Origin: Marivita sp. S6314
Lineage (GTDB): Bacteria; Pseudomonadota; Alphaproteobacteria; Rhodobacterales; Rhodobacteraceae
Assembly: GCF_023015985.1 (NCBI RefSeq)
Contig: NZ_JALKAO010000005.1
Location: 1 to 64,000 of the forward strand
Direction: 5' to 3'
Length of the DNA: 64,000 nt
Shown: in pieces, positions 53,056-62,252 of the stretch
How the letters are laid out: the number at the start of each line of letters is the position of its first letter
Numbering within the stretch: the stretch's first letter is position 1
Position numbers and translations under genes: made by a program
Notes under the pieces: model-generated
Seen by the model: the letters and a program-made list of their open reading frames with translations, nothing else
Databases searched by the model: none
What the model was told of the DNA's origin: nothing

Positions 53056-53820
53056 TCAGCGCTCGTTCAGTCTTTTTTCGATGGCCTCAAGCCGGTGCAG
53101 CACTTCATCGCGATAGGCGTCGGTTTTTTCGTTTGATTCCTCCGCATGGGCGTCCTGCATCGAGTTCACGATCAGACCGACCAACAGGTTCACAACGGCA
53201 AAGGTCGTGACCATGATGAACGGCACAAAGAACGCCCAGGCATAGGGGTACACCTCCATCACGGGGCGCACGATTCCCATAGACCAGGATTCCAGCGTCA
53301 TAATCTGGAACAGGGAATAGCCGGAACTGCCAAGATCGCCGAACCATTGCGGGAAGGCGTCCCCGAACAGCTTGGTCGCCATCACCGCCCCGATGTAAAA
53401 GATCAGCGCCATCAGCAGAAACACGCTGCCCATACCTGGAAGCGCGGTAATAAACCCTTCAACCACCCGGCGCAGGCGCGGCGTTGCCGAGACGACGCGC
53501 AACACCCGCAGGATGCGCAACGCGCGCAGGACCGAGAACCCCTGTGTGGCCGGGACAAGCGCGATCCCGACAATCACAAAATCAAACAGGTTCCAGCCAT
53601 TGCGGAAGAACCGCCAGCCATGGGCAAACAGCTTCAGCGCAATCTCGACCACGAAAACCGCCAGACACACCGTATCGAGCATCACGATCAGTGACCCCGC
53701 CGCAGCCATCGCGGCCTCGGAGGTTTCAAGCCCCAGAAGAACAGCGTTGAACAGGATGACCCCAATGATGAAATTGGTCACCCACGTCTGTTCCAGAAAC
53801 GCTGCCACCTTCGCGCGCAT
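53056..53820 (-). CDS. Voltage-gated sodium channel, NavBac type
   Basis: The 254-residue protein is a single six-helix channel subunit that would form a homotetramer. S4 has four arginines at three-residue spacing (R99, R102, R105, R108) in VLRALRILRVLRVV. The selectivity filter TLESWS (175-180) with Glu177 is the sodium-selective sequence of NaChBac/NavAb-type channels. A cytoplasmic coiled coil (EVLHRLEAIEKRLNER) ends the protein, as in this family. Its length is normal. It lies 15 bases after the RNA methyltransferase gene, so the two may be co-transcribed. Confidence 0.92.
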   Translation of the reverse strand: MRAKVAAFLEQTWVTNFIIGVILFNAVLLGLETSEAAMAAAGSLIVMLDTVCLAVFVVEIALKLFAHGWRFFRNGWNLFDFVIVGIALVPATQGFSVLRALRILRVLRVVSATPRLRRVVEGFITALPGMGSVFLLMALIFYIGAVMATKLFGDAFPQWFGDLGSSGYSLFQIMTLESWSMGIVRPVMEVYPYAWAFFVPFIMVTTFAVVNLLVGLIVNSMQDAHAEESNEKTDAYRDEVLHRLEAIEKRLNER

Positions 53821-53835
53821 TCGCCTGCCCCTTTT

Positions 53836-55056
53836 TTAGTTGTTGCGACGCAGCAGCGCCACCAACTCCACATGGGTGGACCATCGGAACTGGTCAACCA
53901 CCCGCACCCATTCAAGATCATAGCCCGCACGCAACAAAGTGGCAGTATCCCGCGCAAAGGTGGCCGGATTGCACGACACATGCGCGATCCGCGATACGGT
54001 GCTCTTGGCCAACTCCGCCACCTGCGCCGCAGCCCCCGCCCGTGGTGGATCAATGACAGCGGCATCGAATTTGTTCAGTTCTTCTGCGATCAGAGGATTG
54101 CGGAACAGGTCACGGGCTTCATGCGTGATCCGCTTCAGCCCCTTGGCGTTGCGCCATGCCTGATCCAGCGCATTGGTCATGTCGCGGTCGCCTTCAACGG
54201 CATGGACCGGGGCATGTTCCGCCATCGGCAATGCAAAGGTTCCGCATCCCGCAAACAGGTCGACGACCGATTTGGGCTGTGTCAGAGCCTGTTTGACCGC
54301 TTCGATCAGCGCCGTTTCGCCTTCCTTGGTGGCTTGCAGAAACGCTCCGGGCGGGGGTGTGACCTCGGCTGCACCAATCCGCAGAACCGGCGCGCGGCGC
54401 TGCAGCGCGATCTCTCCGTTCCAGGAAATGCGCGCGAGATCATGCGTGCGGGCCAGCTCTGCCAGTGCCTGGTGCAGATCAAGATCCATGTCCTTGCCGC
54501 CGGTCACAGCAACATCAAGCCCAAGGTCGGATCCCGTCAGCATCACCGACACTTCGCCTTTGCGCGACGCGCCCAGCGCACCCAGCGTTTCCACCATGGG
54601 AAGCGCTGCCGTCAGATCGGGATGCAACAGCTGGCAATTGGGCACCGGGATGATCGTATCCGACGCCTTCATGTGAAACCCGGCCATCGCGCCTTTCTTG
54701 GTGCGGCGCACGGAAAAGGACGCTCTTCGGCGTGACAATGCGGGCGACGTGATCGGATCGTTCAGATCAATCGCAATCCCCTGCGCCGCGAGCGCCTGCC
54801 GCACCACGTCTTTCTTCCAGTCCGACACAAACGCATCAGACGCGTGCTGAAGCTGACACCCGCCACAGGACCTGGCGTGGGAACACGGTGGTTTGACCCT
54901 GTTGTCCGATGGCGTCACGATCCGGATATCGCGCAGACGGTCCCCATCCAATGTCCCGGTCACGGTTTCGCCGGGCAAAGCGCCGGGCGCGTAAACGGGT
55001 CCGTTGGCAATGCCGTCGCCATGTTGGCCAAGTCGCTGAATAACGTAGTGTTCCAT
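53836..55056 (-). CDS. TrmA/RlmD-type RNA uracil methyltransferase
   Basis: The 406-residue enzyme makes 5-methyluridine in rRNA or tRNA. It has an N-terminal TRAM-like part (HYVIQRLGQHGDGIA), iron-sulfur cysteines in PPCSHARSCGGCQLQHA, the SAM motif VVDLFAGCGTFALPMAE, DPPRAG and the catalytic VSCNPATFARD. ATG 55056 is chosen over ATG 55086 because the family begins MEHYVI-like. Closest in layout to RlmD, but the site modified is not certain. Confidence 0.9.
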   Translation of the reverse strand: MEHYVIQRLGQHGDGIANGPVYAPGALPGETVTGTLDGDRLRDIRIVTPSDNRVKPPCSHARSCGGCQLQHASDAFVSDWKKDVVRQALAAQGIAIDLNDPITSPALSRRRASFSVRRTKKGAMAGFHMKASDTIIPVPNCQLLHPDLTAALPMVETLGALGASRKGEVSVMLTGSDLGLDVAVTGGKDMDLDLHQALAELARTHDLARISWNGEIALQRRAPVLRIGAAEVTPPPGAFLQATKEGETALIEAVKQALTQPKSVVDLFAGCGTFALPMAEHAPVHAVEGDRDMTNALDQAWRNAKGLKRITHEARDLFRNPLIAEELNKFDAAVIDPPRAGAAAQVAELAKSTVSRIAHVSCNPATFARDTATLLRAGYDLEWVRVVDQFRWSTHVELVALLRRNN

Positions 55057-55147
55057 GTGCCGCGACATGACGGGAAATGCGCCCAAGGTCCAGATCAGAC
55101 TTGGTGGGTCCGTCTACGCTGCACCAACAACGATCCCGCTTGGCAGA

Positions 55148-56974
55148 TCACTCGGCCGCTTCCGAGCCGATAAACCCGCCGGACTGCCGATCCCAAAACC
55201 GTGCGTAGAGCCCGCGCTTGGCCAGCAACGCGTCATGTGTGCCGATTTCGGCGATACGGCCCTGATCCATGACAACGATGCGGTCCATGCTGGCAATGGT
55301 GCTCAGCCGATGCGCGATGGCAAGAACCGTCTTGCCTTCCATCACGCGTTCCAGCGCGGTCTGGATCTGCGCCTCGACTTCGGAATCCAATGCGCTGGTC
55401 GCCTCGTCCAGAATTAGGATCGGCGCATCCTTGAGAATGGCGCGCGCAAGGGCAATCCGCTGACGTTGACCGCCAGAAAGTTTCACACCGCGTTCCCCAA
55501 GATGGGCGTGGTAGCCTGTGCGCCCGCGATGGTCTTCAAGCTCTTTGATAAAGTCATGCGCTTCGGCCTTGCGCGCGGCCTCGGCCACTTCGGCCTCTGT
55601 GGCCTCGGGCCTGCCGTAGCGGATGTTGTCCAGCGCAGAGCGGTTGAACATTGCCGTTTCCTGCGTGACCATCCCGATCTGGCGGCGCAGGCTTTCCTGC
55701 GACACCGACGCGATGTCCTGCCCATCAATCGAAATCATGCCTTTTTCGGTGTCATAGAGACGCAAGAGCAGCGACACGAGCGTTGATTTCCCCGCCCCCG
55801 ACGCGCCGACAATGGCAAGCTTCTCACCGGGGTGGATGGTCAGGGAAAGATCCTCAACACCCCCGGTTTCGCGGCCATAGGCAAAGCTCACACGGTCAAG
55901 ATGCACCTGGCCGTCGGTCACACGCAGCTGCCGGGCATCGTCATCATCGGTCAATGTGTGGTCCGGGGTCAGCGTGCGCATCCCGTCTTCGACCTCACCC
56001 ACGTTGGCGTAAAGGCTCATCAGCGTGAAACTGACCCAGCCGGTCATCTGCGCCAGACGCAGGCTGATCGCGCCTGTCGCCGCGATATCGCCTGCCGAGA
56101 TCAATCCAAGCGACCAATACCAAAGCGCACCGCCGATAAGCAGCACCGGCAGGATGCCCGCCAACGCCATCAACCAGAACCGGAACGAGACAGACACGCG
56201 ACTGAAGGCAAGAAACTTTTCGCGGTAATCCCCCATCGCGTTCAGCGCGGCGCTGTCTTCGAACCCCTGTTGCCCAAAAAGCTTAACCGTTTTGATGTTG
56301 GTCACGGTGTCCACCACCTGCCCCGTCACCATCGCACGAGACGCCGCACGCGATTTGGACCGGATGCGAATGCGCGGCATGAAGAACCGGATCAGATAGA
56401 TATAGGCGATCATCCAGACCAGAAGGCCCAGCGCGATCCGCCAGTCGACCGTTCCCAAGAGCAGCACCGCCCCGATCACCGACGCCAATGCAAAGAGAAC
56501 GGTATGGACAACTTCGGTCACCACATCGTTCAGCGCGCGTGCGGTTTGCATTTCTTTCTGCGCAATCCGGCCGGCAAAATCATCATCAAAGAACGTAACC
56601 GATTGGCCCAGCGTGTAACGGTGAATGCGCGACAAGGTCAGGTTCATCACATTGGGCTGCATCATGATGTTCTGCGTATAGGCGTTCGCCCACATCAGCG
56701 CGGGTCGCAGGACAAGAAAGAACCCAAGTGACAGAAACAGCAGCGGCGCGCCCTGGCTGAACACGGCATCCGGCCCGGAGTTCAACGCAGAATCGATCAC
56801 AAGGCCCAACAGGATCGCCGCCACCACTTCGGTGATACCGGCCAGAATGGACAGGATCCCCGTCAGCCAAAGCACCGGCCAAATGCCATCCAGCGCCCAA
56901 GAGAAGAACGCGCCCAGCGATTTTGGCGGCGGTCCGTCTGCGCGTGCAAAGGGGTCGATATCAAAAAGCTTCAC
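55148..56974 (-). CDS. ABC exporter half-transporter, second subunit
   Basis: The 608-residue protein has a six-helix membrane domain (about 20-340) and a C-terminal ATPase with GASGAGKSTLVSLLLRLYD, LSGGQRQRIALARAI and LILDEATSALDSE. The start is GTG at 56974, overlapping the upstream exporter gene by 4 bases. The two half-transporters probably form a heterodimer. Both ATPases look intact, with Glu after Walker B. The substrate is unknown; lipids or drugs are typical. Confidence 0.92.
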   Translation of the reverse strand: MKLFDIDPFARADGPPPKSLGAFFSWALDGIWPVLWLTGILSILAGITEVVAAILLGLVIDSALNSGPDAVFSQGAPLLFLSLGFFLVLRPALMWANAYTQNIMMQPNVMNLTLSRIHRYTLGQSVTFFDDDFAGRIAQKEMQTARALNDVVTEVVHTVLFALASVIGAVLLLGTVDWRIALGLLVWMIAYIYLIRFFMPRIRIRSKSRAASRAMVTGQVVDTVTNIKTVKLFGQQGFEDSAALNAMGDYREKFLAFSRVSVSFRFWLMALAGILPVLLIGGALWYWSLGLISAGDIAATGAISLRLAQMTGWVSFTLMSLYANVGEVEDGMRTLTPDHTLTDDDDARQLRVTDGQVHLDRVSFAYGRETGGVEDLSLTIHPGEKLAIVGASGAGKSTLVSLLLRLYDTEKGMISIDGQDIASVSQESLRRQIGMVTQETAMFNRSALDNIRYGRPEATEAEVAEAARKAEAHDFIKELEDHRGRTGYHAHLGERGVKLSGGQRQRIALARAILKDAPILILDEATSALDSEVEAQIQTALERVMEGKTVLAIAHRLSTIASMDRIVVMDQGRIAEIGTHDALLAKRGLYARFWDRQSGGFIGSEAAE

Positions 56975-58815
56975 TCGGCGGCCTCGGTCTCTGTGGCAAT
57001 GAATCCGCCCGATTGGCGGGCCCAGAAGCCAGCATATAGTCCGCCGTGCGCCAAAAGCGCGTCATGGGTGCCGTCTTCGACGATCTGCCCCTGATCCATC
57101 ACCAAAATCCGGTCCATATGCGCGATGGTGGACAGACGGTGCGCAATTGCGATCACGGTCTTCCCCTCCATCATGCCGTACAGCGTGTCCTGAATGGCAG
57201 CCTCGACCTCGGAATCCAAAGCGCTTGTAGCTTCATCGAGCAGCAGGATCGGCGCATCCTTGAGGATCACCCGTGCCAGCGTCACGCGCTGACGTTGACC
57301 CCCAGAGAGTTTCACGCCGCGTTCACCCACCTGCGCATCATAGCCCATGCGCCCCTGTGGATCAGACAGGTCCTTGATAAACGCGTGCGCTTGCGCCTGT
57401 TGCGCGGCGGCGATCACATCGTCCTCTGAGGCGGATGGCCGACCATACAGGATATTGTCACGGACCGAGCGATGCAGAAGTGAGCTGTCCTGCTGCACCA
57501 TGCCAATCGCCAGACGCAGGCTGTCTTGCGTCACCTGCGTGATGTCCTGCCCATCAATCAGGATGCGCCCGCTTTCGGGATCGTAGAATCGCAAAAGCAG
57601 CTTGACCAAGGTCGACTTACCCGCACCCGAGCGGCCAATCAGCCCCACTTTTTCACCGGGTGCAATGGTCAGATCAATCGCGTTCAGTCCACCAGATTCG
57701 CGCCCGTAATGGTGTGTCAGAGCCTGAATTTCGATCTTGCCTTGATCCAGCTTCAGCGGTCTCGCATCTGGACGGTCCACAAGCGTGATCGGTTGCGCGA
57801 TGGTCTGCATGCCCTCGGCCACCACGCCCAATTGACGGAAAAACGACGTCAGCGCCCACATGATCCAGCCGGTCATCGCATTAAGCCGAAGCGTCAAAGC
57901 CGTTGCCGCCGCAACCACACCAACACTGGCCTGCCCCTGCATCCAGAGCCAGAAGGCCCAGCCCACAACCGCCACGATCAACAACCCGTTCAGCGTGACA
58001 AGCACCACATCCATGATGGTGAACAGGCGCATTTCGTACTGAAATGTTGTGCGGGTTTTCTCGATCGCGTCGCGGGCGTAGTCCAGTTCGTGATCATTAT
58101 GGGCAAACATCTTGACCGAATGGATGTTCGTGTAGCTGTCGACCACCCGGCCCGTCACCTCGGATCGGGCATCCGAGGCCGCCTCGGATGCGGGCCCAAC
58201 ACGTTTGACCGTCCAGACCACCAACGCCCCGTACAGAAACAGCCAACCGACAAGCGGGATCGCCAGACGCGGGTCCGCCTGTCCCAGAAGGATCAACGCG
58301 CCGACCACATAGGCCAGCGAAAAGGTAATGGCGTCGAACACCTGAAACACCGCTTCACCGGCGGCCGGGGGCGTTTGCATAATGCGGTTGGCGATGCGAC
58401 CGGCGAAATCGTTTTCAAACCACCCCACGGATTGCCGCAACACATGTTTGTGCGCACGCCAGCGGATCAACGTGCCAAAATTCGGCAGGATCGTATTGTT
58501 GAGCAGCGCCACATCCAGCGCCTGCAAGGCGGGACGGATGACAAGGATGAACACCGCAAGCGCGATCAGCCAGGTGCCATGTGTTTCCCAAACCTCGGCC
58601 GGATCACCGGCGAGGATATCAACCACCCATCCCATCGCCCAGATCAAACCAATCTCGATGGTTGCCACCACAACCGACATCAGCGCCGCGTAGACAAAGA
58701 CGCGTTTGAACGGCTGGCTGTATTCCATCAAGAACGGGTACAGCTTGGTCGGGGGTGTGTCCTTCTCGTCGTAGGGTCCGTACGGATCGACAAGGGTTTC
58801 AAAAAAGCGGAACAC
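56971..58815 (-). CDS. ABC exporter half-transporter, first subunit
   Basis: The 614-residue protein has the same layout as its neighbour: a six-helix membrane domain and an ATPase with GRSGAGKSTLVKLLLRFYD, LSGGQRQRVTLARVI and LLLDEATSALDSE. The start is GTG at 58815 with an AAGGAG ribosome site. It is the first gene of the pair. The coupled GTGA overlap with the second gene supports a two-subunit exporter. Confidence 0.92.
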   Translation of the reverse strand: MFRFFETLVDPYGPYDEKDTPPTKLYPFLMEYSQPFKRVFVYAALMSVVVATIEIGLIWAMGWVVDILAGDPAEVWETHGTWLIALAVFILVIRPALQALDVALLNNTILPNFGTLIRWRAHKHVLRQSVGWFENDFAGRIANRIMQTPPAAGEAVFQVFDAITFSLAYVVGALILLGQADPRLAIPLVGWLFLYGALVVWTVKRVGPASEAASDARSEVTGRVVDSYTNIHSVKMFAHNDHELDYARDAIEKTRTTFQYEMRLFTIMDVVLVTLNGLLIVAVVGWAFWLWMQGQASVGVVAAATALTLRLNAMTGWIMWALTSFFRQLGVVAEGMQTIAQPITLVDRPDARPLKLDQGKIEIQALTHHYGRESGGLNAIDLTIAPGEKVGLIGRSGAGKSTLVKLLLRFYDPESGRILIDGQDITQVTQDSLRLAIGMVQQDSSLLHRSVRDNILYGRPSASEDDVIAAAQQAQAHAFIKDLSDPQGRMGYDAQVGERGVKLSGGQRQRVTLARVILKDAPILLLDEATSALDSEVEAAIQDTLYGMMEGKTVIAIAHRLSTIAHMDRILVMDQGQIVEDGTHDALLAHGGLYAGFWARQSGGFIATETEAAE

Positions 58816-58956
58816 CGGGGCGTCTCCTTGGGTACAAAACGGCGCGCGGAGCGTGGTTCAAATGGCCACGGTCCAGTCCAGAAACGAAGGTAATGTTCGG
58901 TGTTGTCCGTATCGACTCGGGCAGGATAGCCACGCAAATCGAAAAAGGGAAACGGA

Positions 58957-60102
58957 TCACCGCAAAAGGTCTGCTTTCGTCAAGGTAAAGCCGGATGCGA
59001 TCCATCGCGCTTCGACATCGTTCAGCTTTTCACCCAGCGCCGCGCCGCTAAACTGGGGCATAAGATGCGAGGGTTTGACCGGGCATTTTTGATCTGCTGC
59101 GTCGGTCGCGTGAACCAGCGATTGCGGATCCAGCGGCAGGTCCAGCATCGCAGATCGCAAAAGGATCACGTCTTTCGCCACCTGCGCACCGTGTCGGTAT
59201 CCCAGTTCTTTTACGCTTTGCGTTCCGGAAATCAGGCTCTGATACTGCGTAAGACGGCGTTGTTGTTTCTTGGACACCCGCAACGGCGTGCCGTCAAAGA
59301 CACCCAGGCACGCCAGCCGCCGCAGCGGATCGGGGTCTATGCCATGTTGCTGTTCAAGGTGGATCAACGGGGCCAAACCCCGTGTGTCGCCACAGGGCAG
59401 AACAGCAGATAACACACCAACCTGCGCCATCGTTCCCACCGCCGGGGCCGGGTCGGGCGCGGCCAGCAGTTTAGTCACCTCTGCCCCGACCCGCTCACGC
59501 GACAGGCTGCTTAATCCGTCCAGTGTGTCGGCAATGGCAGCCAAGGCATCGGTGTCAAAACCAAGGTCAGGATCGCCATACCACGCGGCAAAACGAAAGA
59601 ACCGCAGGATGCGCAGGTAATCTTCGGTGATGCGCGCCGTGGCGTCCCCGATAAAGCGCACCCGCCGCGCCTCAAGATCGGGAAGGCCATTCAGCGGGTC
59701 GACCACATGCCCCTCGGCATCAGCGTAGAGCGCGTTCATCGTGAAGTCGCGGCGCTGGGCGTCTTCGGTCATATCGGTCGAAAACCGCACGACGGCATGA
59801 CGTCCGTCGGTTTCCGTATCGGCCCGAAAGGTCGTGACCTCATACCCTGTTCCGTCAGCCACAAGGGTAAGCGTGCCATGGTCGATCCCGGTCGGGACGG
59901 CCTTCAGCGACGCGGCCTCTGCCAGGGACTGCACAATCTGGGGCGTTGCATCTGTGGCGATATCAACATCGGTCACGGGCACACCCATCAACGCGTTTCG
60001 CACACAGCCGCCCACCGCATAGGCGTGATGCCCCTGCGCGGTCAGCGCGGCAAAGACAGCTTGCGTGCCATCGCTGGACAGCCAATCCCCCGAGACCTTC
60101 AT
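58957..60102 (-). CDS. cca: CCA tRNA nucleotidyltransferase
   Basis: This enzyme adds or repairs the 3'-CCA end of tRNAs, or is a related class II polymerase. The 381-residue protein has HAYAVGGCVRNALMG, the metal-binding TDVDIAT, RRDFTMNALYAD and ITEDYLRILRFFRFAAWYGD, all classic. The ATG at 60102 fits; the longer open frame runs over the Nudix gene, which it overlaps by 4 bases. Poly(A) polymerase cannot be excluded. Confidence 0.93.
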   Translation of the reverse strand: MKVSGDWLSSDGTQAVFAALTAQGHHAYAVGGCVRNALMGVPVTDVDIATDATPQIVQSLAEAASLKAVPTGIDHGTLTLVADGTGYEVTTFRADTETDGRHAVVRFSTDMTEDAQRRDFTMNALYADAEGHVVDPLNGLPDLEARRVRFIGDATARITEDYLRILRFFRFAAWYGDPDLGFDTDALAAIADTLDGLSSLSRERVGAEVTKLLAAPDPAPAVGTMAQVGVLSAVLPCGDTRGLAPLIHLEQQHGIDPDPLRRLACLGVFDGTPLRVSKKQQRRLTQYQSLISGTQSVKELGYRHGAQVAKDVILLRSAMLDLPLDPQSLVHATDAADQKCPVKPSHLMPQFSGAALGEKLNDVEARWIASGFTLTKADLLR

Positions 60103-60695
60103 ACAGCCTCCATCCGTTCGGCCAGTCCGCGCAGGATGCGCGCGGTGGCACCCCAGATGTAATAGGGACCAAACGGCACGGTGTAGTAATGCCGCCGGAT
60201 CCCGCGCCAGCGCCGGTACTGAACCGAGTATTCCTGCGCTTTGATCACGTGGGACAGCGGTACGGTGAACACTTCGTCCACCTCGCCGGGTTCGGGTCGA
60301 ATATCGAACGGTTCGTCGATCCACCCGACAATCGGGGTCATCATGAAACCAGTCACCGTTTCATGCTTCGGCATGGCCCCGACAACGTGAACCGCCTCTT
60401 CTGGCAAGCCCACCTCTTCGCGGGCTTCGCGCAGGGCCGCAGCGGTCACATCGGCGTCGGTGTCATCCTGTTTTCCGCCGGGAAAGGCGATCTGGCCCGG
60501 ATGATGTTTGAGTCGCGACGATCGCTTGGTCAGCAACACGCGCGCGCCATCCGGATGGCGCATCACAGGCACCAAAACACCCGCAGGCCGCAAGGTGCGG
60601 CCTTCGGGCAAAACCACATCCGGGTTCAGATCAAAATCGGAGGACGGCGCGCTGGGGCGTGATAGCGCCAAGAAAAGTCGATCACGATCATTCAC
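60099..60695 (-). CDS. Nudix hydrolase, CoA pyrophosphatase-like
   Basis: The 198-residue protein has RPAGVLVPVM, LLTKRSSRLKHHPGQIAFPG and a Nudix box GGKQDDTDADVTAAALREAR followed by EEVGL. The LKHHPGQIAFPGG lead is characteristic of CoA pyrophosphatases (NudL). The start is GTG at 60695 and overlaps the hslO end by 8 bases; it overlaps cca by 4. Substrate inferred from family. Confidence 0.9.
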   Translation of the reverse strand: MNDRDRLFLALSRPSAPSSDFDLNPDVVLPEGRTLRPAGVLVPVMRHPDGARVLLTKRSSRLKHHPGQIAFPGGKQDDTDADVTAAALREAREEVGLPEEAVHVVGAMPKHETVTGFMMTPIVGWIDEPFDIRPEPGEVDEVFTVPLSHVIKAQEYSVQYRRWRGIRRHYYTVPFGPYYIWGATARILRGLAERMEAV

Positions 60696-61677
60696 CCGAC
60701 ACCTCTTCTGCCTCGAACCCAACTGTTGTTGGGTCAAGAGTGTAGTGCGCGCCGCAGAACTGGCAATCGGCAGTGACCTGACCATCGTCGGTTGTCATCT
60801 TTTCGATGTCCTTGGCGGAGTAGATCGACAGGCTTTGACGCACGCGGTCCTCGGAACAGCTACAACCAAAGCGGACCGGCAACGCATCAAACACACGCGG
60901 GCCCTCTTCGTGGAACAGGCGGACCAGAAGATCGGTTGTCGGCAGCGACGGCCCGATCAGTTCCATGTCCTCGACCGTGGCGAGATGGAAATTCACGCGA
61001 TTCCAGTTTTCACCGTCATCGTCGCTCACCACATCCTGCGCCAGCAACAACCCGCCTTCACCCGATCCACCGCCAGACACGCTTGGTGATGCTTTGGGCA
61101 TGTGCTGGATCATGATGCCCCCCGCACGCCAATGCTGGGCCACACCCGGTTCGGTCGACTGGCCAAAGCTCAGCGCGAATTTGGTCGGGATTTGTTCGGA
61201 CTGCGCGAAATACGCCTCGGCGCACGAGGCCAGCGACGCACCGGACAGCGGTGTGATCCCCTGATAGGGCTGCATGCCTTCGCCCTGATCCATCAGGATC
61301 GCGAAATAGCCTTCGCCAATCTGGTCCATTGCCGGCCCATCGCTCAGCTTGTCGGCATCATAGCTGGCATAGGCACGAATGCGTGCCGGTTCGCCTTCGG
61401 CTTCGGGCGCGTAGAAATCGGTGGCGATCATGCGCACCGCGCCCTTGGACTGCACTTGCAGGGACAGCTTCCAGCGCAGTTTGATCGTCTGACCGATCAA
61501 CGCGGTCAGCAACGCCATTTCGGCGACCAGGGCTTCGACCACGGGCGGATAATTGTGTTGCTTCAGAATACCGCTCAACACGCCGTCAAGACGCGCAGCA
61601 CGGCCACGAATGTCCGCGCGATCAAGCTGAAATGGCAGGACAGTGTCGTCCCAGGCGAGTTTCGATCCAAGTGTCAT
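60688..61677 (-). CDS. hslO: Redox-regulated chaperone Hsp33
   Basis: Hsp33 protects proteins during oxidative unfolding. The 329-residue protein has the N-terminal holdase domain and the C-terminal redox switch CSCSEDRV ... CQFCGAHY, whose four cysteines bind zinc when reduced. The ATG at 61677 matches the family; the open frame extends 92 codons further without sense. It leads the hslO-nudix-cca series on the minus strand. Confidence 0.94.
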   Translation of the reverse strand: MTLGSKLAWDDTVLPFQLDRADIRGRAARLDGVLSGILKQHNYPPVVEALVAEMALLTALIGQTIKLRWKLSLQVQSKGAVRMIATDFYAPEAEGEPARIRAYASYDADKLSDGPAMDQIGEGYFAILMDQGEGMQPYQGITPLSGASLASCAEAYFAQSEQIPTKFALSFGQSTEPGVAQHWRAGGIMIQHMPKASPSVSGGGSGEGGLLLAQDVVSDDDGENWNRVNFHLATVEDMELIGPSLPTTDLLVRLFHEEGPRVFDALPVRFGCSCSEDRVRQSLSIYSAKDIEKMTTDDGQVTADCQFCGAHYTLDPTTVGFEAEEVSGE

Positions 61678-61766
61678 GGGGTTTCCTTGCTTGCCGCCCT
61701 CCGGCATATCCGCGTCTATATAAGAGTCGAATGGGCAGGTCCAAGGGGCAGAAAGGGTTTGGCAGG

Positions 61767-62252
61767 ATGCGCAGGTTTGGTGACGCCCCTGATCTGGGGC
61801 GCAAATACACGCTTCGCACAGGGGCTTATGCGATATTGCCGGGGCCGGATGGGCTGCTTTTGACCTATCAGGATGCAGCGGCCCCCGGTTTGCGCACGCT
61901 TCCGAAACCCGAATACCAGCTTCCCGGCGGTGGGATTGATCCCGGCGAATCACCGATCCGGGCCTTGGTGCGCGAAGTGTACGAGGAAACAGGGTGGCGG
62001 ATCGCCCGGCCGATGCGGTTGGGTGCGTATCGCCGCTTCACCTATATGCCGGAATACGATCTTTGGGCGGAAAAGCTGTGCCATATCTACATGGCCCTGC
62101 CGGTGATCCGCTACGGTGATCCAATTGAACCGGGGCACACGGCGCTTTGGATGTCGGCAGAGGCCGCAATGCACACTCTGGCCAATTCCGGGGACCGAGA
62201 CTTTGTCGCGCGCTACGCGTCATACGCCGCCATATTCCAGAAGCGCGGCTGA
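61767..62252 (+). CDS. Nudix hydrolase
   Basis: The 161-residue protein has RKYTLRTGAYAILPGPDG and a full Nudix box GGGIDPGESPIRALVREVYE followed by ETG, with all catalytic Glu residues present. I chose the ATG at 61767 with GAAAGGG 9 bases upstream; ATG 61731 would add 12 residues. It is divergent from hslO. Its last 33 bases overlap the end of the response-regulator phosphatase gene on the other strand. The nucleotide substrate is not predictable. Confidence 0.85.
   Translation: MRRFGDAPDLGRKYTLRTGAYAILPGPDGLLLTYQDAAAPGLRTLPKPEYQLPGGGIDPGESPIRALVREVYEETGWRIARPMRLGAYRRFTYMPEYDLWAEKLCHIYMALPVIRYGDPIEPGHTALWMSAEAAMHTLANSGDRDFVARYASYAAIFQKRG

Noticed and set aside
57526-58893. 455-codon plus-strand open frame opposite the ABC exporter
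   Set aside because: Antisense to a clear ABC gene; rich in His, Arg and Gln, with no motif.
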